A stretch of DNA of 64,000 nucleotides, taken from the NCBI RefSeq assembly GCF_029360705.1, contig NZ_JARKMX010000002.1, forward strand, positions 310,001 through 374,000, given 5' to 3'. The notes below the pieces were generated by a model. It was not told the DNA's origin and ran no database searches. It worked only from the letters and a program-made list of their open reading frames with translations. The position numbers were made by a program, and so were the translations under genes. Positions 35,263 through 44,889 of the stretch are shown piece by piece (position 1 is the first letter of the stretch; the number at the start of each line of letters is the position of its first letter). This DNA is from Paraflavitalea pollutisoli. Lineage in GTDB: Bacteria; Bacteroidota; Bacteroidia; Chitinophagales; Chitinophagaceae.

Positions 35263-37095
35263 ATGAAGCGTTTTTCGACGATTTTAAAGTACCTGAAGGA
35301 TAGAAAGGGACAAATTGGCCTTTATTTCGTATTCAATCTGCTCTCGATTGTTTTCTCGATCGTTTCGCTGGGTATGCTCAGCCCCTTTCTGAAATTGCTG
35401 TTTGACAAAAACCCCGAAAGAATTGCCCGCCCGGAAGGTGTTGAGTTTTCAGCCACCAGCGTTTTACAGCATGTTCAGTATATTTTGCAATCGCTCATTG
35501 AAGAACACAATAAGGTATACGCCCTGGTTTTTATCTGTATTCTTGTATTGGTATCTATCTTTTTTAAGAATTTATTTACCTACCTGTCATTCCGCGTACT
35601 TGCTCCCATGCGCAATTACGTAATGACCCGGCTGCGTAGTGACCTGTACGTAAAGATACTGGAGCTGCCTATTGGCTATTTCACAGAGCAGCGCAAAGGC
35701 GACATCATCAGCCGTATGAGCAACGACGCCAATGAAGTAGAATGGAGTGTGATGAGTACGTTGGAAGGTCTTATCCGTGAGCCGCTCACCATACTGATCA
35801 TCCTTTTCTGTCTCGTCTTTCTTAGCCCGCTATTAACCTTATTTGTATTTGTATTGTTGCCCATTATGGGCTTCGTCATTGGCCGCCTAAGCCGTTCGCT
35901 TAAAAAGCAATCCGGACAATCGCAAGAGAAATTGGGTGTACTGATGTCCATTCTGGATGAAACCCTTACCGGCCTGCGTGTGATCAAAGCCTTCAATGCC
36001 GAGAAAATCCTGCAAAACAAGTTCATCAACAACAACCATGAGCTCAATCATATCCGAAACAAGATGAACTTCCGCCGCGATCTGGCATCACCCATGTCTG
36101 AATTTTTAGGAGTTGTGGCATTGTGTTCTATTTTGTGGTTTGGCGGTAGCATGGTACTGGATGGCAATGAACAAAGCCTTGGACTCAACGCAAGTGGATT
36201 TATCACTTATATCCTGCTGTTCACGCAGATCATCAACCCGGCCAAATCGCTCTCTACCGCCTTCTACAATGCGCAACGTGGTAGTGCGGCTATTCAGCGG
36301 ATTGAAGAAGTACTGTCGGCCCCCATAGTTGTGGACGAAGTCGCCAACCCGAAAACACTTACCGGCTTCAATGATAAGATCGAGTTTCGCAATGTCACTT
36401 TCAAATACGACGACGTTACCATCCTGGATGACATCAACCTTACCATATCGAAAGGAAAAACGGTAGCACTCGTTGGCTCCTCCGGTGCAGGTAAGTCAAC
36501 ACTGGCCGATTTGGTACCCCGCTTCCATGACGTTAGCGGTGGAGAGCTGCTCATCGATGGCATCAACATCAAGGAATACTCCCTGCTGTCTTTACGCGAT
36601 CAGATGGGCATCGTAACGCAAGAGCCCATCCTCTTCAACGATACAATCGCCAACAATATCTCCCTTGGCAATCCGGTAGCCTCCATCGATGAAATTGAAC
36701 AGGCAGCACGCATCGCTAATGCCCACGACTTCATCATGCAGAAAGAAGAAAACTATCAGACTAATATCGGCGACCGGGGCAGCAAACTCAGCGGCGGCGA
36801 GCGCCAACGTGTGACCATTGCCCGCGCCGTACTCAAGAACCCACCGATCCTCATTCTCGACGAAGCCACTTCTTCGCTCGATACCGAAAGCGAACGCCTG
36901 GTGCAGGATGCTATCAACAAAATGATGGCCAACCGTACCAGCATCGTGATCGCCCACCGCCTCAGCACCATTCGCCACGCGGATGAGATCATCGTATTAC
37001 AAAAAGGCAAGATCGTACAACGAGGTACGCATGACCAGCTACTTGAGCAGCAAGGCTTGTACCGCAAACTGGTCGAAATGCAGGAGGTGAAATAG
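35263..37095 (+). CDS. MsbA-like ABC exporter (TM plus ATPase)
   Basis: The product is 610 aa. A six-TM exporter domain (about 1-340) is fused to a nucleotide-binding domain. Walker A is at residue 405 (GSSGAGKST), the signature at 509 (LSGGERQR), Walker B ILILDEATSSLD, and H-loop VIAHRLSTI. It resembles MsbA and related lipid or peptide exporters, works as a homodimer and probably flips a lipid, but substrate is inference only. The next gene, a DPP-IV-like peptidase, starts 84 nt later. Confidence 0.92.
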   Translation: MKRFSTILKYLKDRKGQIGLYFVFNLLSIVFSIVSLGMLSPFLKLLFDKNPERIARPEGVEFSATSVLQHVQYILQSLIEEHNKVYALVFICILVLVSIFFKNLFTYLSFRVLAPMRNYVMTRLRSDLYVKILELPIGYFTEQRKGDIISRMSNDANEVEWSVMSTLEGLIREPLTILIILFCLVFLSPLLTLFVFVLLPIMGFVIGRLSRSLKKQSGQSQEKLGVLMSILDETLTGLRVIKAFNAEKILQNKFINNNHELNHIRNKMNFRRDLASPMSEFLGVVALCSILWFGGSMVLDGNEQSLGLNASGFITYILLFTQIINPAKSLSTAFYNAQRGSAAIQRIEEVLSAPIVVDEVANPKTLTGFNDKIEFRNVTFKYDDVTILDDINLTISKGKTVALVGSSGAGKSTLADLVPRFHDVSGGELLIDGINIKEYSLLSLRDQMGIVTQEPILFNDTIANNISLGNPVASIDEIEQAARIANAHDFIMQKEENYQTNIGDRGSKLSGGERQRVTIARAVLKNPPILILDEATSSLDTESERLVQDAINKMMANRTSIVIAHRLSTIRHADEIIVLQKGKIVQRGTHDQLLEQQGLYRKLVEMQEVK

Positions 37096-37179
37096 ACTCC
37101 GCCACTTATCAAAAAAATAGCGTTAGACCTCTTCAATTGGGTCATTTTCGTACATTCACCGCTTCAACATTTTCATTAC

Positions 37180-39324
37180 ATGAGAAAAATATTGCTATTC
37201 GGTTCTGCCGGTCTCCTGTTACTGGCTGGAACTTACTCAGCGACAGCACAAAAGAATTCATTTACCTATGACCAGCTGTTTAAGAATGCTGCCCCCAACA
37301 CGTCCAAGCCATTGCCTTCTATCCGTGGCTGGATCGACGATGAACACTATATCGAGATGCAGAAAGGTGCCGATGGCAATCCTGCCTTTGTTTCGGTAGA
37401 CGTTAAATCAGGTAAAACCACCCCTTATACGGGTGCCGTTCCCAACGAAGCACGTCAGCAACCTACTCCTTCGATCGGCATTGCCGACGCCCGTAATATC
37501 ACGGCATCCCCCGACGGGAAGTTTGTCGCTTACACCCGTAAGGACAATAACCTGTACGTGATGGAACTGGCCAGCAAAAAGGTAACACAATTTTCCAAAG
37601 ACGGTTCCGAATCCATCCTCAACGGTTATGCTTCCTGGGTATATTTTGAAGAGATCCTGGGCCGTGCCAGCCGCTACAAAGCTTTCTGGTGGAGTCCTGA
37701 TAGCAAACACCTAAGCTATATGCGCTTTGACGATAGCAAGGTTCCTGTATTCCCCATCTATGTACTGGATGGCCAGGATGGCTACCTCGAAAACACCCAT
37801 TACCCCAAATCCGGCGAAAAGAATCCGGAAGTAAAGATTGGTATAGCTACCGTCGAAACTGGGAATACCGTATGGGCTGATTTCAATGCGCAGGACGACC
37901 AGTATTTTGGTCCTCCCTTATGGACACCCGATGGGCAATTCTGGGCACAATGGATGAACCGTGGCCAGGACAAACTGATCGTTTACAACATCGACCTGGC
38001 CAATGGTAGCAAAAGTGAAATTTACAAAGAAGAACAAAAGACCTGGATCGACCTGGACGAATACAGCCGCTTCGAATTCCTTTCCGCTGGCAAAGGCTTT
38101 ATCCTGAAAAGCGATAAGGATGGTTGGGAAAACCTGTACTACCACGACAAGGCGGGCAAACAACTCAACCAGATCACTACCGGTACCAATTGGGGTACAT
38201 CTATTGTGCGGGTAGACGAAAAGACAAAGACTGTTTATTACCGCGCACGCAAGGAAAACTCTGCCCGTTTCGATTTTTATAAAGTGGGGCTAGATGGCAA
38301 GAACCTGACACGCCTCAGCTTCGGCGATTTCTCGCACGACCAGGTTAACCTGTCGCCTACCGGTAAATACTTTATCACGACTTACTCCAATGTATCTACC
38401 CCCAGCACCATGGCTTTGGTAGATGCAAAAGGCAAGGTGATCCGTACACTGGGCGATAGCAAGGGTGCCGATTTTGATGCTTACGAGATCCCCAAAACGG
38501 AGCTGGTGCGGGTGAAATCCGGTGACGGCGTATTCGATCTGCCTGTTACCATTACTTACCCTACCAACTTTGATCCCAATAAGAAATACCCTGTATTGGT
38601 GAGCATCTATGGTGGTCCCAATGCCGGCACTGTATATGACCGTTGGAAGCCCGTTGGCGGCGCCACCCAGTGGTGGGCGCAGGAAGGCCTTATCCAGGTG
38701 GCATTCGACAACCGCAGCAGCGGACACTTCGGCAAGAAAGGTCTTAACTATATCCATCGCCAACTCGGCAAATGGGAGATCGAGGACTATATGAGCTGTG
38801 GTAAATGGCTACGTCAGCAATCCTGGGTTGATTCGAACAAGATTGCTATGACCGGCGGCAGCTTTGGCGGCTATATGACCTGTATGGCCCTTACGTATGG
38901 CGCCAGTGTATTCAACTACGGGGTAGCCAATGCTTCCGTTACCGATTGGCATTTCTATGACTCGCATTATACTGAGCGTTTCATGGATAGTCCCCAGGAA
39001 AATCCGGAAGGATATAAGAATACAGCAGCCATGACCTATGTTCCCCAGTATAAAGGATTGCTGCGCATTGTACATGGCACTTCCGATGACAACGTGCATA
39101 TGCAAAACAGCCTTACGCTGATCGATGTGATGCAGAACAATGGCAAAAACTTCGAATTCATGGTGTATCCCGGCGAAAGGCATGGCATCGGTGGCAACAA
39201 CGCGAAAAAGGCACTGCACAACCGCAACGAAGCCTATGCATTCTGGTACAAAAACCTGCTGGGCAAACCCATGCCGGCGCAGTTCCTGAATACCGAAGGA
39301 GCGGGTGGCCGCAGAGCATTTTAA
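37180..39324 (+). CDS. S9-family dipeptidyl peptidase (DPP-IV-like)
   Basis: The product is 714 aa with a signal peptide (about 1-24). The N-terminal beta-propeller spans about 60-460 (SPDGKFVAYTRKDNNLYVMEL, WSPDSKHLSYMRFDDSKVPVFPI). The alpha/beta-hydrolase domain follows, with nucleophile S561 (GGSFGGYM), Asp in GTSDDNVHMQN and His in PGERHGIGG. The propeller has the double-Glu-like WVYFEEILGR motif characteristic of DPP-IV-type enzymes, which bind the substrate N-terminus. It removes X-Pro dipeptides in the periplasm. A terminator follows. Confidence 0.94.
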   Translation: MRKILLFGSAGLLLLAGTYSATAQKNSFTYDQLFKNAAPNTSKPLPSIRGWIDDEHYIEMQKGADGNPAFVSVDVKSGKTTPYTGAVPNEARQQPTPSIGIADARNITASPDGKFVAYTRKDNNLYVMELASKKVTQFSKDGSESILNGYASWVYFEEILGRASRYKAFWWSPDSKHLSYMRFDDSKVPVFPIYVLDGQDGYLENTHYPKSGEKNPEVKIGIATVETGNTVWADFNAQDDQYFGPPLWTPDGQFWAQWMNRGQDKLIVYNIDLANGSKSEIYKEEQKTWIDLDEYSRFEFLSAGKGFILKSDKDGWENLYYHDKAGKQLNQITTGTNWGTSIVRVDEKTKTVYYRARKENSARFDFYKVGLDGKNLTRLSFGDFSHDQVNLSPTGKYFITTYSNVSTPSTMALVDAKGKVIRTLGDSKGADFDAYEIPKTELVRVKSGDGVFDLPVTITYPTNFDPNKKYPVLVSIYGGPNAGTVYDRWKPVGGATQWWAQEGLIQVAFDNRSSGHFGKKGLNYIHRQLGKWEIEDYMSCGKWLRQQSWVDSNKIAMTGGSFGGYMTCMALTYGASVFNYGVANASVTDWHFYDSHYTERFMDSPQENPEGYKNTAAMTYVPQYKGLLRIVHGTSDDNVHMQNSLTLIDVMQNNGKNFEFMVYPGERHGIGGNNAKKALHNRNEAYAFWYKNLLGKPMPAQFLNTEGAGGRRAF

Positions 39325-39343
39325 ACTACCTGCAATATCATTG

Positions 39344-39376
39344 AAAACGGAGGCCTTGTGCCTCCGTTTTTTATTT
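39344..39376 (+). terminator. Terminator of the DPP-IV-like gene
   Basis: AAAACGGAGGC and GCCTCCGTTTT form an 11-bp stem with a 5-nt loop, followed by a T-rich tail. Confidence 0.88.
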
Positions 39377-39431
39377 ATTTACCTCCCCTCTTACGGCTCT
39401 ATGGCGGGGTGATTCTGCTCATTGTGCTTCC

Positions 39432-39463
39432 CCCACAACTCAGCCCTGTAATCCTACAACTCA
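39432..39463 (+). promoter_or_regulatory. Direct repeat with 21-bp period, possible LytTR-type operator
   Basis: CCCACAACTCA and CCTACAACTCA begin at 39432 and 39453, 21 bp apart, that is two helical turns on one DNA face. They lie 34-66 bp upstream of a CATTTTTG -7-like element (39498-39505) and ahead of an operon that ends with a LytTR regulator. LytTR proteins bind paired direct repeats of this kind of spacing. The assignment is inferred. Confidence 0.42.
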
Positions 39464-39515
39464 AGGAACGATCCATGACCTACCGGCCAGGCCAGCGCAT
39501 TTTTGTAGTCATTTA

Positions 39516-40328
39516 ATGGACACTATTATGCGACACCTGACTTACACATTGATCACAGGCGCCAGTGCCGGCCTCGGCCGGGAGTTCGCCATCCACTGTG
39601 CCCGTGAAGGCAAACACCTGATACTCATAGCCCTGCCTGGCGGCCTTACAGATATTCTTGCCCACAATCTGACGAAGCTATTTGGCATCGATGTGCAGGT
39701 TTTTGAGTTTGACCTTACCGACCCGGTACTGTTACAGCAACACCTGGCCCATATTACCAGCCACTACCGTATCAATTTCCTGATCAACAATGCCGGAACA
39801 GGCGGCACCGCTGCTATACAGGATACATCACCTGAAAAGATCGACCAGATCCTGCAGCTCAACATACGCAGTACCGTGATGATCACCCATCAACTGATCC
39901 CGCACCTGTTGAAACACGAGCGCAGTTATATCATGAATATTTCCAGTATGGCGGCCTTTACCCCGATCGCTTACAAGACGGTGTATCCGGCCTCCAAAGC
40001 CTTTATTTCTTCTTTCTCGCACGGACTGCGCGAAGAACTACAGGGTACCGGACTCACCATCAGCGTGGTGTATCCCGGCCCTATTCTTACCAACTCCAAC
40101 ACGGCGCTACGCGTTATTCGGCAGGGCCTAAAAGGGAAAATGGGGCTATTGCCCACCGCTACCATTGCGCGGGTTGCGCTGAAGAAAACATTATCGGGTG
40201 CGCCCGTCATCATACCTGGAGCCATGAACAGGATCAACCATCTGCTGATGAAGCTGATGCCGCTCAACTGGAAACTCAGGATCGTATCACGTGCCGTAAA
40301 AAAAGAAATACAATATCAGGCCGCCTAA
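39516..40328 (+). CDS. SDR-family short-chain dehydrogenase
   Basis: The product is 270 aa; the ATG four codons in (MRHLTYTLITG) is an equally good start. Classical SDR motifs: cofactor loop TGASAGLGREFA, NNAGTG, catalytic Ser in MNISSMAAFTP and YxxxK in YPASKAFISS. The Arg missing from the usual position after strand 2 leaves NAD versus NADP undecided. The C-terminal region is basic and hydrophobic (INHLLMKLMPLNWKLRIVSRAVKKE). It is the first gene of a tight four-gene run. The substrate is unknown. Confidence 0.9.
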   Translation: MDTIMRHLTYTLITGASAGLGREFAIHCAREGKHLILIALPGGLTDILAHNLTKLFGIDVQVFEFDLTDPVLLQQHLAHITSHYRINFLINNAGTGGTAAIQDTSPEKIDQILQLNIRSTVMITHQLIPHLLKHERSYIMNISSMAAFTPIAYKTVYPASKAFISSFSHGLREELQGTGLTISVVYPGPILTNSNTALRVIRQGLKGKMGLLPTATIARVALKKTLSGAPVIIPGAMNRINHLLMKLMPLNWKLRIVSRAVKKEIQYQAA

Positions 40329-40337
40329 CATATAGCC

Positions 40338-41327
40338 ATGAAAAAAATACTGATCACCGGCGCCAATGGGCTCCTTGGCACCAATCTGGCCTGGCACCTT
40401 TACCGTTTGGGCTACCAGGTACACCTGTTTGTAAGACCTGGCGCCGATCTTCGCGGTCTCGCCGGTATGCCAGCTCAGGTTATCTATGGCCGGATCGACC
40501 ATGCAGAGCAGGTAAGCGCAGCCGTGTCAGGCTGCCAATATGTGGTACATGCAGCTTCCATCACCGATCAATGGGGTATTGGATTCGAAGACTACGAACG
40601 GGTCAATTTTAAAGGTACCCGGCATATCGTGGCAGCCTGCCTGGAACATCAGATAGAGAAACTGATCCATGTGAGCACCGCGAATACCATTGGCCCCGGC
40701 ACCAGACATCAACCCGGAACAGAGCTCAATGGCTTTTCACTCTTTCAAGCCGACTCGGGCTATATCAATTCCAAGTACCTCGCTCAGCAATATGTGCAGG
40801 AGCAGGTACAGGCAAGGGCCTTACCGGCTATTATCATCAACCCTACTTTCATCATCGGCCCCCGCGACTACAAACCCAGTTCGGGCAAATTGTTGCTGCA
40901 TGGCCTCCGCAAGCGGTTATTGTTGTATCCGCCCGGCGGCAAGAACTTCGTATATGTGGACGATGTGTGCCAGGGCATCATCAATGCCATTCACTTGGGT
41001 GAGCCCGGCAATTGTTACCTGCTGGCTGGTCACAACCATACGTACAAGGAATTCTTTCAGCTACTCAACCGCCTGGCCGAGCAACGCCCATTCATGTTCA
41101 GGATTCCGGCCTGGGTGTTGAAAACTGCTGGATTGATGGGCTCCCTGAAAGGTATCCTGACTGGTAAACCGGGTAAACTCACCTGGTCGGCCGCCTACCT
41201 GTTGTGCATGGGCAATTACTATTCGGGAGAAAAAGCGGGGATCGATTTACGGGTAAATTATACTCCCATGGAGATCGCCTTATCAAAGGCATTGAACTGG
41301 TTTCGGGCAAATCACTACATTTATTGA
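40338..41327 (+). CDS. NAD-dependent epimerase/dehydratase-family protein
   Basis: The product is 329 aa, an extended SDR. The Rossmann motif TGANGLLGTNLA is at residue 7. Also seen are HAASITDQWG, VSTANTIGPG and catalytic YxxxK in YINSKYLAQQ, then NPTFIIGPRDYKPSSG and NFVYVDDVCQGI. It resembles the dihydroflavonol-4-reductase/HpnA-like group that acts on lipids, terpenoids or sugars. It starts 9 nt after the SDR stop and precedes the kinase by 12 nt, so all are probably one transcript. Confidence 0.88.
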   Translation: MKKILITGANGLLGTNLAWHLYRLGYQVHLFVRPGADLRGLAGMPAQVIYGRIDHAEQVSAAVSGCQYVVHAASITDQWGIGFEDYERVNFKGTRHIVAACLEHQIEKLIHVSTANTIGPGTRHQPGTELNGFSLFQADSGYINSKYLAQQYVQEQVQARALPAIIINPTFIIGPRDYKPSSGKLLLHGLRKRLLLYPPGGKNFVYVDDVCQGIINAIHLGEPGNCYLLAGHNHTYKEFFQLLNRLAEQRPFMFRIPAWVLKTAGLMGSLKGILTGKPGKLTWSAAYLLCMGNYYSGEKAGIDLRVNYTPMEIALSKALNWFRANHYIY

Positions 41328-41339
41328 GCAATCGCGTAC

Positions 41340-42443
41340 ATGAGCAATAACACCGATTATCAACGCAGGGAACAACTATTCAACAGCCGGCTGTTCCGGT
41401 ACCTGTTTCGTATTGCCATCCTGTATGTATTCAGTGTCATCTTCAAATCCTTCGACCTGTCTTTCATACACGACATCGGTAACTTCAATTTTCGTTCGCA
41501 GGTATTCAGCCTGTATTATATTCTACTAGGGCTGCTTGTGTGGGAAGGTGCTGTGCGGCTTACCCGCTGGATCGAAAAGCGCATCAATCATATCCGGGCC
41601 ACAGGCCGTATACTGATCCTGACCGGTATGCTCATTGCCTTTGGCATTGTTGCTGCACTGGCCTTTGGGTTCGTATACGGCATCAGTGATCGTATATTCT
41701 TTCACCGCAACGAGGCCTGGGAAAGCTTCGCGCGGCTCAGCTACAATATGCTGGCGGGTACTTTTCTGTTTTACATGATGATCCTCGCCTTCAATGGTAT
41801 CATCTTTTATTACAAGGGGTGGAAGGAGTACCAGGTTCAAACGGAGCGGTTGATGCGCGAGAATATCCAGGCCAAATACGACGCCCTTCGCAACCAGATA
41901 GATCCTCATTTCTTCTTCAACTCGCTAAGTGTGCTGACCAACCTGGTCTACAAAAGCGCCGACCTGTCGGCGGATTATATTACGCAGTTGGCCAAGATAT
42001 ACCGTTATATACTGGACAAGAAATTTGAGAACCTGGTGACCATTCAGACAGAGCTCGACTTTCTGGAATCGTATTTGTTCCTGATCGGCATCCGCCACCA
42101 GCAAGGGATTCGCTTCCATGCCCGTATCAACGAGCAGGCTCGCACCAAAGGCATGATACCACCTGCCACCTTACAAATGCTGATCGAGAACGCCATCAAA
42201 CACAACCGTTTTTCTGCCAGTGAGCCGCTTGATATTACCATCATCAGCGAAGGTGGTTATTTATGGATCACCAACCCTATCCGCTTCAAGCTGCGCTCCG
42301 AATCGCCTTCCGGCATCGGACTGGAAAACATCCGGAAGCGGTATGAATTATCGAGCGGACAGAGCATCGAAGTGACACAGTCGCATGAAACCTTTACCGT
42401 AAAGATCCCAATCATATACCAACATGAAAGTAGCCATCTTTGA
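41340..42443 (+). CDS. LytS/YehU-type sensor histidine kinase
   Basis: The product is 367 aa. TM helices at about 20-37, 55-72, 88-115 and 135-157 are followed by a coiled-coil linker. The His_kinase domain has H190 (NQIDPHFFFNSLSVLTNLV). The HATPase has LIENAIKHNRF and GIGLENIRKRY. It has no separate sensor domain, so the TM bundle must sense. The end overlaps the regulator gene by 20 nt, an unusually long overlap that ties their translation. It is paralogous to the pair at 20-21.8 kb. Confidence 0.92.
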   Translation: MSNNTDYQRREQLFNSRLFRYLFRIAILYVFSVIFKSFDLSFIHDIGNFNFRSQVFSLYYILLGLLVWEGAVRLTRWIEKRINHIRATGRILILTGMLIAFGIVAALAFGFVYGISDRIFFHRNEAWESFARLSYNMLAGTFLFYMMILAFNGIIFYYKGWKEYQVQTERLMRENIQAKYDALRNQIDPHFFFNSLSVLTNLVYKSADLSADYITQLAKIYRYILDKKFENLVTIQTELDFLESYLFLIGIRHQQGIRFHARINEQARTKGMIPPATLQMLIENAIKHNRFSASEPLDITIISEGGYLWITNPIRFKLRSESPSGIGLENIRKRYELSSGQSIEVTQSHETFTVKIPIIYQHESSHL

Positions 42444-43179
42444 AGACGAAGTTCATAATTCGGAACGGCTGATGCAACTGCTGAAGAAGTGCCGTGAGCC
42501 TATGGAGGTGGTGGCCGTGATCGATTCTGTGGCCGAAGGGATTCGCTGGATGGAACAGTCGCCTGGTGTAGACCTCATGTTGATGGATATTCAACTATCG
42601 GATGGCAATTGTTTCGAGATCTTCCGGCAAACGAATGTGAAGACCCCTATTATCTTTACCACTGCCTACGACAATTTCGCGTTGCAGGCATTCAAGGTCA
42701 ACAGCATCGACTACCTCATGAAGCCCATCGATCTGAAGGAGCTGCAACAGGCGCTGGACAAGTTTCAGCAGTTCAAACCCGTTGACCGGCCTGCTATCGA
42801 CATCGCCTCTATTGCGGAAGAGTTTCTGAAGCGCGACAGTACCCGGTTTATTGGGCGCCTCAACAACCAGTTGATCTATGTAAAGGCCAAGGATATTGCC
42901 TGGTTACAATTCGTGAAGGGAGTTACCTATGCCACCACCACGCAAGGGCAGAAGCTTCCACTAGACTACTCACTGGACCAGATCGAGAAATTGCTGGACC
43001 GTCATCATTTTTTCCGCATCAACCGGCAATTCATAGTGCACATCGACGCGATCAAAAAGATACTCACCTATTATAATAGCCGGCTCATCTTACAACTTCT
43101 ACCGGATGCGGGCGCTGACGTGATCATTAGCCGGGAACGTGTAAACGATTTCCGCAGCTGGCTGGAAGGTAGGAGGTAG
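42424..43179 (+). CDS. LytTR-family response regulator
   Basis: The product is 251 aa. The receiver (1-120) has E7/D8 and phospho-acceptor D55 (LMLMDIQLSDG), with TTAYDNFALQAFKVNSIDYLMKP. The LytTR DNA-binding domain (about 145-251) has IAWLQFVKGVTYATTTQGQKLPLDYSLDQIEK, HHFFRINRQFIVHIDAIKKI and a final VNDFRSWLEGRR. It is the last gene of the operon. A direct-repeat site ahead of the operon may be its own operator (inference). Confidence 0.93.
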   Translation: MKVAIFEDEVHNSERLMQLLKKCREPMEVVAVIDSVAEGIRWMEQSPGVDLMLMDIQLSDGNCFEIFRQTNVKTPIIFTTAYDNFALQAFKVNSIDYLMKPIDLKELQQALDKFQQFKPVDRPAIDIASIAEEFLKRDSTRFIGRLNNQLIYVKAKDIAWLQFVKGVTYATTTQGQKLPLDYSLDQIEKLLDRHHFFRINRQFIVHIDAIKKILTYYNSRLILQLLPDAGADVIISRERVNDFRSWLEGRR

Positions 43180-43256
43180 CATTTTGCAGGCATCCCAAAC
43201 TGAACGATTCTCCCCCATTCAAGTATTGGTATTCTTTAGAGTGCTACCGCCGAGCG

Positions 43257-43823
43257 CTACTGGTTCTTTCGCAGCTTATTGAGCAGCATAATTTGCCAGG
43301 CACTCCAGCCTGCATAACCAATCAGTATCAATCCTTTCAGGATATACCCTGGCAAAAACGGCTTTTCCGTGTACGCAAAGGCATCGATCAGGCCCAAAAT
43401 ACCCGTTTTGGTAAGGGATTGCGACTGGTATTGCGTGTATTGCTCCAATGTATACCGGTAAGCATTAGCGAGGTCGGGAATGGCGGATATGGTTGACAAT
43501 ATTAAAACGTAGTAGCAGCCAGTCAATAACCATATCTTATGCTGCTGCCGCAATCGCTTCGCGCCCACCATCAACAACACCGACAGCAGTACAGAAAATA
43601 TCGGGAAGAGCCCCAATGCGCGTATCGAACCGGGAAGGTTGTGGAAGATGAGCATCCGAAGGCGCCTGAATATCTCATCGGGGAAAAGAAAGCTGACAGC
43701 CGCCGCGAATCCGCGTAAAATGTAAAACTGCCAATGCAGGTAATTTGTGAGGCTTACGAAAAGAATGACACAGGCGACCATTACGGCATAACGGCCCAAC
43801 AAGTTTGAGGAAAGTGGTTTCAT
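43257..43823 (-). CDS. Hypothetical multi-pass membrane protein
   Basis: The product is 188 aa from MKPLSSNLLGRYAVMVACV; upstream in-frame starts at 43832 and 43847 are possible. Four hydrophobic stretches: YAVMVACVILFVSLTNYLHW, LFPIFSVLLSVLLMVGA, IWLLTGCYYVLILSTISAI and ILKGLILIGYAGWSAWQIMLL. I do not recognise a family. It sits where lspA often lies downstream of ileS-dksA in this phylum, but it has none of the signal peptidase II Asp motifs. Confidence 0.65.
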   Translation of the reverse strand: MKPLSSNLLGRYAVMVACVILFVSLTNYLHWQFYILRGFAAAVSFLFPDEIFRRLRMLIFHNLPGSIRALGLFPIFSVLLSVLLMVGAKRLRQQHKIWLLTGCYYVLILSTISAIPDLANAYRYTLEQYTQYQSQSLTKTGILGLIDAFAYTEKPFLPGYILKGLILIGYAGWSAWQIMLLNKLRKNQ

Positions 43824-43944
43824 GGATACCATTGGGAGAAAGTACAACCTTTCAACAGATATCGCAAGGTGTCAAGGTCAAAATAAGCCAGCGGGTAATC
43901 ACGGCTATCGCTCCCTTTCTCATTACATCATGTCGTATAAAAAC

Positions 43945-43969
43945 GAAAAAAGGTCGCATTGCTGCAACC
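43945..43969 (-). terminator. Terminator of ileS-dksA operon
   Basis: On the minus strand GGTTGCA pairs with TGCGACC (one G-T pair) across GCAA, followed by six T. It lies 30 nt after the DksA-like stop. Confidence 0.78.
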
Positions 43970-44000
43970 TGTTTTATAGGCTAATAGTGTTAAATTACTA

Positions 44001-44885
44001 TTACTTGTTCATCATCTGCTTGGCCTCGATGCTTAACGTAGCATGTGGCACCGCCCTCAACCGGGCCTTGTCGATGAGCTTTCCGGTCACCCGACAAATA
44101 CCATACGTTTTATTCTCAATACGCATCATCGCCTTCTCCAGGTGATCAATATAATTGATCTGGCGGCTGGCCATCTGGGCAAGTTGTTCACGCTCCATGC
44201 TCATGGAACCATCTTCCATGGTCATGTAACGATTTTCGTTTTCGTCTCCTCCCATTTCATCTTTACGGGTGATCAAGCCCTGCAGATAAGAAAGTTCCTT
44301 CTTAGCCTGGTCCAGTTTCTTTTGAATCAGTTCTCTGAATTCCTGTAATTCGGCATCGCTGTAACGCATGGTTGGTCCTGTTTGAATGTTTTCTGGTTGA
44401 TCCAATACGGATTTCGTGAACTCCGGCTCGTATTTACGAACCGTTTTAGTTTTGATCTCGGGTATTACCACCTTGACCGGTTTAGCGGGCACTACTGGCT
44501 TTTTGGGCGGTGGTGGCGGCGCAACAGGCTCCGGCTTTTTTACTTCTTCCTTCGGCGGCTCGGGTTTCTTTTCCACTTTAACGGGTTCAGGGACAGGTTT
44601 TTTCACCAATGGTTTGGGTTCGGGCTTTGCAGGCGCTTTCGCCACCGGCTTGGCAGCCACAGCAGCAACCTTGGCAACAGGCTTCTTTTCAGCAACAGCC
44701 TTTGTGCCATTTGGCTTGGCCGATTTGGGCGCCGCCGGCTTGACAGCAGGCTTGGGAGCTGCTTTCGGTGCGGGCTTACTGACTTTACCAGCAGATTTGG
44801 CAGCGGGCTTTTTTGCCGCCACTGCAGCCTTCTTGGGAGCAATCGACTTTTTAGCTGGCTTAGCTGCTTTCTTCTTGGTTGCCAT
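44001..44885 (-). CDS. DksA/TraR-like protein with a long Lys/Ala/Pro-rich N-terminal tail
   Basis: The product is 294 aa. Residues 1 to about 160 are low-complexity, built from KKPAAK/PKAAPK/KPVAK-type repeats with a PPPPPKK stretch, like histone H1 tails. About 170-294 form a DksA/TraR fold: helix RYSDAELQEFRELIQKKLDQAKKELSYLQ, an acidic tip GGDENENR, a return helix, and the degenerate zinc-finger region YGICRVTGKLIDKARLRAVPHATLSIEAK. Only one of four zinc Cys remains. DksA-type proteins act in the RNA polymerase secondary channel. The tail suggests nucleic-acid binding (inference). It starts 4 nt after the ileS stop. Confidence 0.85.
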   Translation of the reverse strand: MATKKKAAKPAKKSIAPKKAAVAAKKPAAKSAGKVSKPAPKAAPKPAVKPAAPKSAKPNGTKAVAEKKPVAKVAAVAAKPVAKAPAKPEPKPLVKKPVPEPVKVEKKPEPPKEEVKKPEPVAPPPPPKKPVVPAKPVKVVIPEIKTKTVRKYEPEFTKSVLDQPENIQTGPTMRYSDAELQEFRELIQKKLDQAKKELSYLQGLITRKDEMGGDENENRYMTMEDGSMSMEREQLAQMASRQINYIDHLEKAMMRIENKTYGICRVTGKLIDKARLRAVPHATLSIEAKQMMNK

Positions 44886-44889
44886 ACTG

